Positions 7,357 to 14,775 of a DNA stretch of 64,000 bases are shown here, in pieces. This DNA comes from UBA1351 sp964563505. GTDB taxonomy: Bacteria; Bacillota; Clostridia; Lachnospirales; Vallitaleaceae. Location of the stretch: assembly GCA_964563505.1 (NCBI GenBank), contig CAZLXW010000008.1:1-64000 (forward strand), read 5' to 3'. Numbering within the stretch: position 1 is the stretch's first letter; each line of letters begins with the position of its first letter. The translations under genes were made by a program, and so were the position numbers. The notes under the pieces are model-generated. The model made no database searches, was not told the DNA's origin, and was given only the letters and a program-made list of their open reading frames with translations.

Positions 7357-7764
7357 ATGAAATATAAAGTGGCATTTGTATGTGTACACAATTCATGTCG
7401 AAGTCAGATGGCTGAGGGATGGACTAAACAACTCGGGTCAGAAATTTTTGAAGTATACTCAGCAGGAACAGAAGAGTATCCGCAGGTGAAGCCATTAGCA
7501 GTAGAAGTCATGGAAGAAGCTGGTATTGATATGAGTGAGCACCATCCCAAGCTTTTAACAGATATACCCAGTAAAATTGATATTTTAATTACGATGGGAT
7601 GTAATGTTGTCTGTCCACACGTTCCAAACAAACATAAGGAAGATTGGGGCTTAGATGACCCATCCGGTGGACCGATTGAAGATTTTCGTTTAACGCGAGA
7701 TTTGATTAAAGTTAAGGTAGAAGAACTAATTGAACGCGTGAAAACCGGAGAGATCAACTTATAA
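7357..7764 (+). CDS. ArsC-type arsenate reductase (LMW-PTP fold)
   Basis: About 135 residues, low-molecular-weight tyrosine phosphatase fold. The phosphate loop CVHNSCRS carries Cys9 and Arg15 of the CX5R motif, and the conserved DDPSG loop follows near the C-terminus. Two further cysteines, at about 82 and 86 (GCNVVC), are positioned for the disulfide relay of arsenate reductases. Their spacing is shorter than the C82/C89 pair of the Staphylococcus and Bacillus enzymes. It would reduce arsenate to arsenite with thioredoxin-type electrons. No arsenite pump or ArsR lies nearby, and it instead follows a chemoreceptor gene. Three ATG codons lie in a row; the third best fits the GAGG spacing. Confidence 0.82.
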   Translation: MKYKVAFVCVHNSCRSQMAEGWTKQLGSEIFEVYSAGTEEYPQVKPLAVEVMEEAGIDMSEHHPKLLTDIPSKIDILITMGCNVVCPHVPNKHKEDWGLDDPSGGPIEDFRLTRDLIKVKVEELIERVKTGEINL

Positions 7765-7771
7765 ACGCGGA

Positions 7772-7800
7772 TTGACAAGAATAACAATATGATATACAAT
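7772..7800 (+). promoter_or_regulatory. SigA promoter of the thiT transcript
   Basis: Perfect TTGACA (7772-7777), a 17-base spacer and TACAAT (7795-7800), just upstream of the TPP riboswitch. The -35 box starts only 8 bases after the arsC stop codon. Confidence 0.8.
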
Positions 7801-7805
7801 GATTA

Positions 7806-7893
7806 TACATCACTAGGGGAGCCGCGAGGCTGAGAAAGTGTTAACTGACCCTCAATAACCTGATACGGGTAGTGCCGTCGAAGGGAAGTGCAG
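7806..7893 (+). ncRNA. TPP riboswitch (THI element)
   Basis: All conserved parts of the thiamine pyrophosphate aptamer are readable: GGGGAGCC, GGCTGAGA, the GACCC arm, ACCTGATACGGGTAGTGCC and the closing GAAGGGAAG. It binds TPP and lowers expression of the downstream thiamine importer gene. The expression platform is the hairpin at 7908-7936. Confidence 0.96.
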
Positions 7894-7907
7894 TATAATC
7901 AGTTAAT

Positions 7908-7936
7908 ACTCCTTAGAACTATAAGGAGGTTTTTTT
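7908..7936 (+). terminator. Riboswitch expression platform hairpin
   Basis: CTCCTTA (7909-7915) pairs with TAAGGAG (7922-7928), followed by seven T directly before the ATG at 7937. The same right arm is the thiT ribosome site, so the hairpin could terminate transcription, hide the ribosome site, or do both when TPP is bound. Confidence 0.75.
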
Positions 7937-8611
7937 ATGTTCCAAAGTTTTTTAGAAGCAGTATCAAGTGGTGATTTACAAGCCATAATTACATCAACCC
8001 TTGGCCAAATAATTATTGTTGTGATTGCATTAGTCTTATTATTATTCGCAGTTGCACTCGGTGGCCATCAAAAGAAAATGTCGGTTAAGGCATTAACCTA
8101 TTCATCGATTGCGATTGCTATAAGTTTTGTATTATCGCAATTTAGGCTGTTTAGTTTACCTCAAGGTGGATCGATTACTCCATTTTCCATGTTATTTATT
8201 ATCCTTATTGGATATTTTTTCGGAGTGAAGACCGGCGTACTTGCAGGTGTTGTGTATGGGTTATTACAACTTGCTTTTGGTGGTTGGGTTATGCATCCTA
8301 TGCAGTTATTATTAGACTATCCGTTAGCTTTTGGAGCCCTTGGATTATCTGGGGTGTTTGCTAATCAAAAACATGGATTAGTTGCAGGTATTTTAATTGG
8401 TTGTACAGGACGATTTATTTTTCACTTTTTAAGTGGAATCATCTTCTTTGCATCTTATGCACCTGAGACATGGAACCCATTTGTTTATTCACTATGGTAC
8501 AACTTTTCTTACATAGGCGTTGAAGGGGTGATTACAGCAATTATTGTTCTTGTTCCATCCGTTGCTCAAGCACTTCGAAGCGTAAAAAAAAGTGCAATAA
8601 ATAACATATAG
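7937..8611 (+). CDS. thiT: Energy-coupled thiamine transporter ThiT
   Basis: Substrate-binding S component of an ECF-type thiamine importer, 224 residues with about six or seven membrane helices. The family signature around residues 110-135 is present: GGWVMHPMQLLLDYPLAF, with the aromatic and histidine residues that line the thiamine pocket. The N-terminus is extended by an extra helix of about 40 residues relative to the shortest ThiT proteins. It needs the shared EcfA/EcfA'/EcfT energising module, which is not in this window. The preceding TPP riboswitch independently confirms the substrate. A strong terminator follows the gene, so it is a single-gene unit. Confidence 0.94.
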   Translation: MFQSFLEAVSSGDLQAIITSTLGQIIIVVIALVLLLFAVALGGHQKKMSVKALTYSSIAIAISFVLSQFRLFSLPQGGSITPFSMLFIILIGYFFGVKTGVLAGVVYGLLQLAFGGWVMHPMQLLLDYPLAFGALGLSGVFANQKHGLVAGILIGCTGRFIFHFLSGIIFFASYAPETWNPFVYSLWYNFSYIGVEGVITAIIVLVPSVAQALRSVKKSAINNI

Positions 8612-8627
8612 ATGTTGATATTCACGC

Positions 8628-8665
8628 ATTGTCGCTTAGCATATAGCTATAGCGACAATTTTTTT
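8628..8665. terminator. Bidirectional terminator of thiT and lacI-type gene
   Basis: ATTGTCGCTTAGC pairs with GCTATAGCGACAAT around a 5-base loop, with seven T on the right and A-rich sequence on the left. It lies between convergent genes. The right arm codes for the last four residues (KLSL) of the LacI-type protein, whose stop codon sits in the stem. Confidence 0.82.
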
Positions 8666-9705
8666 ACAGAATCTCGTGGAATATGTTTACATGGAATTTT
8701 TACTTGATCAGGTGTCGAGTTTTGAGTGGTAAGCTTTTCAATGAGTACTTTAGCAGACCGTATACCAATTGTTTTTAACTGTAAATCCACGGTACAAAGT
8801 GATGGGCGTAAATAGTCTGTTAATCTCAAATTATCAAATCCATGAATAGAGAGGTCATCAGGAATACATAAACTACGATTCTTTGCAGCATTAATTACTC
8901 CGATAGCCATCAAGTCATTCATAGCAAAAATAGCCGTCGGTGGAGTGGATAAATCGAGAAGCTCATTGCATAGTCGATATCCATCTTCATAGTGCCAGTT
9001 ACCAATTTTGATATATTCAGGTAAATAATTAATTCCATTTTCAATGAGTGTTGTTTGATAACCCAGTAATCGTTGATGTGAAGGGAATGAATTAATCGGG
9101 CCACTAATGATGGCTATCTTTTGATGATTCATTTGAATCAGATAATCAACAGCAAGTTTTGCACCTTGAAAATCGTCATAGTTAACGCTTGAATCTTCCT
9201 CAGTTGCATAGGCATAGGCGTAAACGATAGGGATATCTAGTTTTGGAATAAGACGACTTACATCACGTGGATGCACACCGATATATATTAGTCCTGAGAT
9301 TCTGGACGACAAAAGGTGATTAATATTATTTTCTATAGATGTTTTAAACTCTATAGACGTTTCTAATTGGTCATAGTGGGATGTAGATGGAGTGTCAATT
9401 TTTTGATGTACACGTAAGTTGGTCAAGTGCACGGTGTAACCGAATTCTTCGCAATAGGAACATATACCGTCAATAATATCACTCGAAGAGAAGGCATTGA
9501 TGTCTTCGACAATGATGCCAATGTTTTGTGTTGAGTTGGTTTTTAAGCCTTTTGCAATATGGTTGGGTATATAGTTTAATTCCTTAATCGCTTGTAAGAC
9601 TTTTTCTTCCGTTTTTTGAGCAACTTTTCCGTTTTTATTGATTACATTTGAAACAGTGGCTGTAGATACGCCCGCAAGTCGGGCAACATCAATAATTGTA
9701 TACAT
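8647..9705 (-). CDS. LacI family transcriptional repressor
   Basis: About 352 residues. The N-terminal helix-turn-helix reads TIIDVARLAGVSTATVSNVI, followed by the hinge NYIPNHIAKGLK, and then a periplasmic-binding-protein-like effector domain (about 60-350). It is divergent from the GH127 arabinofuranosidase gene. Two palindromes with the same core TTAAACGTTTAA lie in the gap, one just before its own ribosome site and one behind the GH127 -10 box, so it most likely represses both genes. The inducer is probably an arabinose-derived sugar, inferred from the neighbour. The second of two close ATG codons was chosen because AAGGA lies 9 bases upstream. Confidence 0.9.
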   Translation of the reverse strand: MYTIIDVARLAGVSTATVSNVINKNGKVAQKTEEKVLQAIKELNYIPNHIAKGLKTNSTQNIGIIVEDINAFSSSDIIDGICSYCEEFGYTVHLTNLRVHQKIDTPSTSHYDQLETSIEFKTSIENNINHLLSSRISGLIYIGVHPRDVSRLIPKLDIPIVYAYAYATEEDSSVNYDDFQGAKLAVDYLIQMNHQKIAIISGPINSFPSHQRLLGYQTTLIENGINYLPEYIKIGNWHYEDGYRLCNELLDLSTPPTAIFAMNDLMAIGVINAAKNRSLCIPDDLSIHGFDNLRLTDYLRPSLCTVDLQLKTIGIRSAKVLIEKLTTQNSTPDQVKIPCKHIPRDSVKKLSL

Positions 9706-9720
9706 AATCATCCATCCTTT

Positions 9721-9732
9721 TTAAACGTTTAA
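9721..9732. promoter_or_regulatory. LacI-type operator O1
   Basis: TTAAACGTTTAA, a perfect palindrome with the central CG typical of LacI-family operators, positioned immediately upstream of the repressor gene's ribosome site. Its centre is 77 bases from that of O2, near a whole number of helical turns, so looping is possible. Confidence 0.75.
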
Positions 9733-9765
9733 GCTTAGTTTATCATAAAATAAGCCAAAAGTATA

Positions 9766-9793
9766 TTGACAAATGTATTTTTCGTGTTAAAAT
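9766..9793 (+). promoter_or_regulatory. Promoter of the GH127 gene
   Basis: TTGACA (9766-9771), a 16-base spacer and TAAAAT (9788-9793). Operator O2 begins two bases further on and covers the transcription start. Confidence 0.7.
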
Positions 9794-9794
9794 T

Positions 9795-9812
9795 AATTTA
9801 AACGTTTAAATT
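9795..9812. promoter_or_regulatory. LacI-type operator O2
   Basis: AATTTAAACGTTTAAATT, a perfect 18-base palindrome containing the O1 core. It lies between the -10 box and the ribosome site of the GH127 gene, a position that blocks initiation. Confidence 0.82.
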
Positions 9813-9828
9813 TTAAGGAGATGGAGTG

Positions 9829-11742
9829 ATGAATGTGAAAAGAGAAGTTCCGATTCAATCAGTAACTGTCAATGATCCATTCTGGTCTAAGTTCCAAAAT
9901 CTTGTGACCGATGTGGTCATCCCATATCAAGAAAAGATTTTGGGGGATGACATACCGGGTGTAGAGAAGAGTCACGCATTGGCGAATTTTGCAATTGCGG
10001 CAGGTCAACAAGAAGGTGAATTTTATGGTATGGTTTTTCAAGACAGTGATGTCGCTAAGTGGCTAGAAGCTGCGGCATACTCACTTGCGATTAAACCGGA
10101 TGTCAAACTTGAAAAACGTGTCGATGATATCATTGAAACAATTGGTAAGGCCCAAGCAGACGATGGATATTTAAATACATATTTTACAATTAAAGAACCG
10201 GAACATCGTTGGCAAAATCTTCAGGAATGTCATGAATTATATTGTGCAGGTCATATGATGGAAGCTGCTGTTGCTTACTATGAAACAAGTGGAAAAGATC
10301 GCTTATTAAAGATTATGGAAAAAATGGCAGATCATATCGATGCACGTTTTGGTCTTGATAAAGAGACAGGGGTTCCCGGACATCAAGAAGTTGAAATCGG
10401 GCTTATGCGGATGTATTGGGCGACAGGCAAAGAAAAGTATAAAAAGTTAGCTCAGTTTTTTATTGATCAACGTGGTCAGGATCCCGAATACTTTGCAAAG
10501 GAAGCTGAAAAGCGGGGTTGGACACATTTTGGTATGAACCCTGTTGACCAAAAATATAGTCAGATTCATGCACCTGTTCGTGAACAAACAACAGCGGAAG
10601 GACATAGTGTTCGGGCAGTATATATGTATACAGCAATGGCGAGTTTAGCAGCTGAGTTAGATGATCCAAGTTTAAAAAAAGCCTGTCAAGTTATATGGGA
10701 AAACATTACGAATAAACGAATGTATATAACCGGCGGAATTGGCTCAACCGTTCAAGGTGAAGCCTTTACAATTGATTATGATTTGCCCAATGATACGGTA
10801 TATGCAGAAACCTGTGCTTCGGTCGGTTTGATTTTCTTCGCACGTAAAATGTTAGATATGGATGTGTCAAACCGGTATGCTGATATCATGGAATTGGCAT
10901 TATATAATGGCGTCCTCAGCGGAATGCAACTTGATGGTAAACGCTTCTTTTATGTCAATCCATTAGAAGTCAATCCGGGAATATCCGGTAAACTTCATAA
11001 TCATGAACATGTACTGCCGGAAAGACCGGGTTGGTATGCGTGTGCGTGTTGTCCTCCCAATGTTGCACGTTTGCTAACGTCACTTGCAAAATATGCATGG
11101 GGAGAAGATGAGCAAACGATATATTCCCATTTATATTTAGGCGGGACAGCCGAGCTTAACAAAGCAGATGTATCCGTTGTATCCAATTATCCTTGGGAGG
11201 GAAATATAAAGTACACGGTATCGCCAAAACAAGAAGAATCTTTTGCATTAGCCATTCGGATTCCGGGATGGGTAAAAGAGGTGAATATATCACTTAATGG
11301 CGAAAAATTGGGCAAAGATGTCATGAAAAATGGATATATGTATATTCAACGAGTATGGCAAGCAGATGATGTCGTTGATTTAACTATGGAATTACCTATT
11401 CGTAAGATTTATGCAAATACGGCCGTACGAGAAGATGCTGGTCAAGTATCTATTATGCGAGGACCAATTGTTTATGCATTTGAAGGCGTGGATAATGGAG
11501 AACAGTTACAGGCACTTCGCATTCGCAAAGATGGCAATATTCAAGTAAGTAAAGAGGATAAAAACCTCCTTGAGAACATGCGGGTGCTTGAGGTTGAAGG
11601 GCTTAGGGTAATAACTAGCCAGAAGTTATACTCTGAAACAAGACCAACAAGTGAACCGCTAATGTTAACGGCTATTCCCTACTTTACATGGGGTAATCGC
11701 GGATTAAATCAAATGCGTGTTTGGATGCATGAAGACTATTAA
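9829..11742 (+). CDS. GH127 beta-L-arabinofuranosidase
   Basis: 637 residues, (alpha/alpha)6-barrel glycoside hydrolase family 127, with beta-sandwich C-terminal parts. In the characterised Bifidobacterium enzyme HypBA1 the zinc site is Glu338, Cys340, Cys417 and Cys418, with Cys417 as nucleophile and Glu322 as acid/base. Here Glu327 and Cys329 (YAETCAS), Cys407 and Cys408 (CACCPPN) and Glu311 (VQGEAF) match in order and spacing. No signal peptide is visible, so it acts in the cytoplasm on imported arabino-oligosaccharides, releasing L-arabinose. ATG 9829 follows AAGGAG by 8 bases. It is a single gene with its own promoter, operator and terminator, controlled by the divergent LacI protein. 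Some family members may have other specificities. Confidence 0.9.
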   Translation: MNVKREVPIQSVTVNDPFWSKFQNLVTDVVIPYQEKILGDDIPGVEKSHALANFAIAAGQQEGEFYGMVFQDSDVAKWLEAAAYSLAIKPDVKLEKRVDDIIETIGKAQADDGYLNTYFTIKEPEHRWQNLQECHELYCAGHMMEAAVAYYETSGKDRLLKIMEKMADHIDARFGLDKETGVPGHQEVEIGLMRMYWATGKEKYKKLAQFFIDQRGQDPEYFAKEAEKRGWTHFGMNPVDQKYSQIHAPVREQTTAEGHSVRAVYMYTAMASLAAELDDPSLKKACQVIWENITNKRMYITGGIGSTVQGEAFTIDYDLPNDTVYAETCASVGLIFFARKMLDMDVSNRYADIMELALYNGVLSGMQLDGKRFFYVNPLEVNPGISGKLHNHEHVLPERPGWYACACCPPNVARLLTSLAKYAWGEDEQTIYSHLYLGGTAELNKADVSVVSNYPWEGNIKYTVSPKQEESFALAIRIPGWVKEVNISLNGEKLGKDVMKNGYMYIQRVWQADDVVDLTMELPIRKIYANTAVREDAGQVSIMRGPIVYAFEGVDNGEQLQALRIRKDGNIQVSKEDKNLLENMRVLEVEGLRVITSQKLYSETRPTSEPLMLTAIPYFTWGNRGLNQMRVWMHEDY

Positions 11743-11755
11743 AGAGAAAAGTAAA

Positions 11756-11801
11756 AAGCTGGATGTGCTCGGAGAAAACCGAATACATTCAGCTTTTTTT
11801 T
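11756..11801 (+). terminator. Terminator of the GH127 gene
   Basis: AGCTGGATGT and a CGG/CCG inner stem pair with ACATTCAGCT, followed by eight T. It closes the single-gene unit. Confidence 0.82.
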
Positions 11802-11831
11802 GTATATTATTGTAAAGATTAAAAATGGTTA

Positions 11832-11878
11832 TTGACATATGCCAATAATAAGCGTACTATAATAAATAGCATATGCTA
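11832..11878 (+). promoter_or_regulatory. Promoter region with palindrome, DUF134 operon
   Basis: TTGACA (11832-11837) and TATAAT (11858-11863) are both perfect, but the spacer is 20 bases, longer than the optimum of 17, which suggests a weak or activator-dependent promoter. TAGCATATGCTA (11867-11878) is a perfect 12-base palindrome at the expected start of transcription, and the core CATATGC recurs at the -35 box (11836-11842). A DNA-binding protein probably acts here; the DUF134 protein encoded first in the operon is one candidate, the Fur-type protein another. Confidence 0.55.
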
Positions 11879-11900
11879 TAAAAAGAAATGAGGTGATATT

Positions 11901-12275
11901 TTGCCAAGACCAAATAAGCAAAGATATATTTGTAAATTGCCAAAGTATGGAACATATGGTCCTATTGGACAAAGAGCACTACGTGATTCGTGCATCCGGA
12001 TGACTGTTGATGAGTACGAAACGATTCGATTAATCGATTATGAAGGAAATAATCAAGAAGAATGCGCGATGCAAATGGATGTGGCAAGAACGACGGCACA
12101 ACGTATTTATATGAATGCACGCAATAAGATTGCAACATCGCTTGTTGAAGGAAAATGTATTAAAATTGAAGGCGGACATTATCAATTATGTGATGAAGGA
12201 CGTAGGCAAAACTTTCATGGACAAGGCTCGTGTCAGCATTGTAGACGACCATGGAAAGAAGAGAAATTAGAATGA
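11901..12275 (+). CDS. DUF134 family DNA-binding protein
   Basis: 124 residues. The start MPRP and the following CIRMTVDEYETIRLIDYEG and EECAMQMDVARTTAQRIY are hallmarks of the DUF134 family, with a helix-turn-helix at about 55-80. Start codon is TTG, set by the GAGGTG site. Cysteines at the N- and C-terminal parts (CKLP, CIRM, CQHC) could bind a metal. DUF134 genes are typically found with DiMoCo/NifX and MinD-type ATPase genes, as here, and probably regulate them. It is the first gene of a tight seven-gene operon; its stop codon overlaps the next start in ATGA. The function is inferred from context. Confidence 0.82.
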   Translation: MPRPNKQRYICKLPKYGTYGPIGQRALRDSCIRMTVDEYETIRLIDYEGNNQEECAMQMDVARTTAQRIYMNARNKIATSLVEGKCIKIEGGHYQLCDEGRRQNFHGQGSCQHCRRPWKEEKLE

Positions 12276-13096
12276 AAATAATAGTTTTAGTCGAAAACAC
12301 GACGCGAAATCCATTGTATGTTCCGGAACATGGTTTGTCACTATATATTGAGACTAAAAAACATAAGATTTTATTTGATACAGGTGCGAGTTCTCGCTTT
12401 TTACAAAATGCAAAAAAACTAGGTGTAAATCTCCAAGAGGTTGATATAATGATTTTATCTCATGGACATTATGATCATGGAGGTGGATTAAAGACTTTTA
12501 TGGAGTTAAACACTAGAGCAAAAATTTATATCAATCATTTAGCGTTGGGAGCATTTTTCTCTCAAACAGGAAAGTCAAATTTTCACTATATTGGATTAGA
12601 TTTAACAACAAAACATTCTCATCGAATTATATTTACTGAAAGGGATATAGTCATTGATAGTGAATTAGAATTATTCATGAAAATCCAACCAAATAAATGT
12701 TTTCCAAGTATGAATAATAGACTATTCAGAAAGGATGATAATCAATACATATTAGATGTTTTTGGACATGAACAAAGTTTAGTGATTCATGATGGTGATA
12801 AGCATCTTCTCATTGCAGGATGTGCCCATACCGGTATTGTTAATATTGTAGAACAGGTCAATCAACGTAGCCAATATAGGATTACCCATATTGTGAGTGG
12901 CTTTCATATGTATAATCGCAAAGAAAATAAAAATGAAGATCCGAATATGATTGCTCAAGTAGGAAAATTTTTAAAAAAACAACAAATAGTAGCATATACC
13001 GGTCATTGCACCGGCGAAGTTGCTTATGAGCAATTGTCTAAGGTTTTGGGAATGCAACTTAATAAACTTTACACAGGTCAAATCATAAAGGTGTGA
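12272..13096 (+). CDS. MBL-fold metallo-hydrolase
   Basis: 274 residues, metallo-beta-lactamase fold. The metal motif HGHYDH lies at 64-69, a later histidine in AGCAHTG, another in GFHMY, and TGHCTGE near the C-terminus. It resembles the family annotated as dihydropterin-aminobenzene phosphate synthase-like hydrolases, whose members in ORP-type clusters are uncharacterised. ATG 12272 overlaps the stop of the DUF134 gene by four bases, so translation is coupled; an earlier ATG at 12251 lies inside that gene. The substrate is unknown. Its place between a regulator and MinD/ferredoxin ATPases suggests a redox or cofactor-related reaction. Confidence 0.82.
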   Translation: MKIIVLVENTTRNPLYVPEHGLSLYIETKKHKILFDTGASSRFLQNAKKLGVNLQEVDIMILSHGHYDHGGGLKTFMELNTRAKIYINHLALGAFFSQTGKSNFHYIGLDLTTKHSHRIIFTERDIVIDSELELFMKIQPNKCFPSMNNRLFRKDDNQYILDVFGHEQSLVIHDGDKHLLIAGCAHTGIVNIVEQVNQRSQYRITHIVSGFHMYNRKENKNEDPNMIAQVGKFLKKQQIVAYTGHCTGEVAYEQLSKVLGMQLNKLYTGQIIKV

Positions 13097-13570
13097 ATGA
13101 TGGATACTAAAATCAAAGAAATTGAAAAAATTCTACAAGAGCATGAGTATAAACTGACCAAGCCAAGAATAAGAATGATTGAACTTTTTTTGGAAACATC
13201 CGATCATTTATGTCCTGAAGAAATTTACAATAAAATCAAACATGAATCGATTAGTTTACCCACAGTATATCGAAATATATTAGTGTTTAAAAATCTGGGT
13301 ATTATTAAGGAGACAAACATTAATAATGAAAATGTATATGAACTTAATGTGTTTAGTGAAAAGCGCTTACATATGCATTTTCACTGTAAACGATGTGGAC
13401 AAATCATTGAATATAATAATCGAGAAATTTTTAATCACATGATAAAACAACAAGAATATATTGAAGCGCAGTTTGGCGATATCGTTGAAAACTACTCCGT
13501 TGTTTTTGACGGAATATGTCATTCGTGTCGCAAACAGGAGGAAAAGTTTGAAAATATTAATACCCGTTGA
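13097..13570 (+). CDS. Fur family transcriptional regulator
   Basis: 157 residues. N-terminal winged helix (about 1-85, with SLPTVYRNILVFKNLGII), then a metal domain with HMHFHCKRCG and the structural zinc pairs C97xxC100 and C141xxC144. The HMHFH stretch is a regulatory metal site of Fur/PerR proteins; specificity for iron, peroxide or zinc cannot be told. It starts directly after the stop of the metallo-hydrolase gene and its end overlaps the next gene by 23 bases, so it belongs to the operon. It may control this operon, or the Fur-box-like palindrome at 31447-31473; both are inference. Confidence 0.85.
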   Translation: MMDTKIKEIEKILQEHEYKLTKPRIRMIELFLETSDHLCPEEIYNKIKHESISLPTVYRNILVFKNLGIIKETNINNENVYELNVFSEKRLHMHFHCKRCGQIIEYNNREIFNHMIKQQEYIEAQFGDIVENYSVVFDGICHSCRKQEEKFENINTR

Positions 13571-13916
13571 TGAACAAATAAAGGATACCGATGTCTGCAT
13601 GTCATTTGGAAGAGCGCCATATTATTTGATGTATAATACAGAAGATTTCAGTTATGAATTTATTAAAAACACAGGAGCAGCAAGTCAAGGTGGTGCAGGA
13701 ATTCAGGCAGCACAACTTGTCGTGGATTCCCAAGCAGAAGTCTTATTAACACCACGATGTGGAAAAAATGCGGCAGATATTATTCTAGGTGCAGGTATGA
13801 AAGTATATAAAACCCTTAACCCCTCAGTTCAGTACAATATTAAAGAATTTTTAGAGGGACGTTTAAATCCGCTAACAGAGATTCACCCGGGATACCATAA
13901 CCATGGAGGCAATTAG
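13548..13916 (+). CDS. NifX/DiMoCo-family (dinitrogenase Fe-Mo cofactor) protein
   Basis: 122 residues, RNase H-like fold of the NifB/NifX/NafY superfamily. It starts MKILIPVDE and has the block TGAASQGGAGIQAAQLVVD followed by LLTPRCGKNAADIL-type sequence. Family members carry metal-sulfur clusters; the orange protein (ORP) binds a molybdenum-copper-sulfide cluster. The TTG start at 13548 is set by the AGGAGG site 7 bases upstream and lies within the Fur gene. The sequence ends in a His/Gly tail (HPGYHNHGGN) that could bind metal. No nif genes are present, so this is not nitrogenase assembly. Role probably cofactor carriage for the ATPases encoded next. Confidence 0.82.
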   Translation: MKILIPVDEQIKDTDVCMSFGRAPYYLMYNTEDFSYEFIKNTGAASQGGAGIQAAQLVVDSQAEVLLTPRCGKNAADIILGAGMKVYKTLNPSVQYNIKEFLEGRLNPLTEIHPGYHNHGGN

Positions 13917-13917
13917 C

Positions 13918-14775
13918 ATGAAAATAGCAGTTTTAAGTGGTAAAGGCGGTACCGGAAAAACATTGCTTGCTCTTAATTTGGCATCAGTTGCAGACAAAGC
14001 AAGCTATTTAGACTGTGATGTTGAAGAACCTAACGGACATCTTTTTTTAAAACCGAAGATTCAATTCGTTGAACCCGTTGAGGTTAAGATGCCAAGAATC
14101 AATGAAGAAAAGTGCACAGGGTGTAGAAAATGTATTGACTTTTGTCGATTTAATGCATTGGCATATGTTAATCATTCCATTAAAGTGTTTGAAGATGTTT
14201 GCCATTCTTGTGGTGGATGTACGCTGGTTTGCCCTGAAAATGCGATTACTGAAAGAAATAAAACAATCGGAAAAATAGAAAAAGGACTTTCTGAAAATGT
14301 AAAAGTTAGTACAGGGATATTAAATATAGGTGAAGCATCAGGTGTACCTATAGTAAAACAATTGATTGAAAGCGAAGCAAGCAATGATGAACTTGTGATT
14401 ATTGATGCGCCACCAGGAAGTGCTTGTATTGTTATGGAAAGTATTAAAGATGCAGATTACTGTGTTTTAGTTGCGGAACCCACCATTTTTGGAACGCAAA
14501 ATTTAAGCATGGTCCATGAATTAGTAGAATTATTTAAAATACCGTTTGGCGTCGTCTTAAATAAATGTTTGAATCATGATAATCCGGCAGAAAACTATTG
14601 CAATGACCACAAGATAAGTATAATTGGTAAAATCGATTATAGTCAAGAGTTAGCGGCTTTAAGTTCAAGAGGTGAGCTTGTATCACGAACGAATACACAC
14701 TACCAGACATTATTTAAAACGATTTTGAACCGTATAGTCGAGGAGGTGGCCTATGAAACAACTTCTCGTACTTAG
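13918..14775 (+). CDS. MinD-type ATPase with inserted 2x[4Fe-4S] ferredoxin
   Basis: 285 residues. Deviant Walker A SGKGGTGKT at 8-15, then a bacterial ferredoxin domain inserted at about 60-115 with two clusters (Cys 66, 69, 72, 76 and 95, 98, 101, 105), and a switch region IIDAPPGSAC near 165. This is the CooC/Mrp-like group of ATPases found as pairs in ORP clusters, where they interact with ORP. ATG 13918 follows GGAGG; one base separates it from the preceding stop. The gene overlaps its paralogue by 23 bases. It likely couples ATP hydrolysis to metal-cluster transfer or assembly; the target is unknown. Confidence 0.88.
   Translation: MKIAVLSGKGGTGKTLLALNLASVADKASYLDCDVEEPNGHLFLKPKIQFVEPVEVKMPRINEEKCTGCRKCIDFCRFNALAYVNHSIKVFEDVCHSCGGCTLVCPENAITERNKTIGKIEKGLSENVKVSTGILNIGEASGVPIVKQLIESEASNDELVIIDAPPGSACIVMESIKDADYCVLVAEPTIFGTQNLSMVHELVELFKIPFGVVLNKCLNHDNPAENYCNDHKISIIGKIDYSQELAALSSRGELVSRTNTHYQTLFKTILNRIVEEVAYETTSRT

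Noticed and set aside
7357..7764. Protein tyrosine phosphatase rather than arsenate reductase
   Set aside because: The extra cysteine pair at about 82 and 86 and the CVHNSCRS loop are typical of ArsC; phosphatase activity is still possible, but less likely.
7404..7799. Long frame opposite the arsC gene
   Set aside because: It is the antisense shadow of a clearly recognised gene and runs through the thiT promoter.
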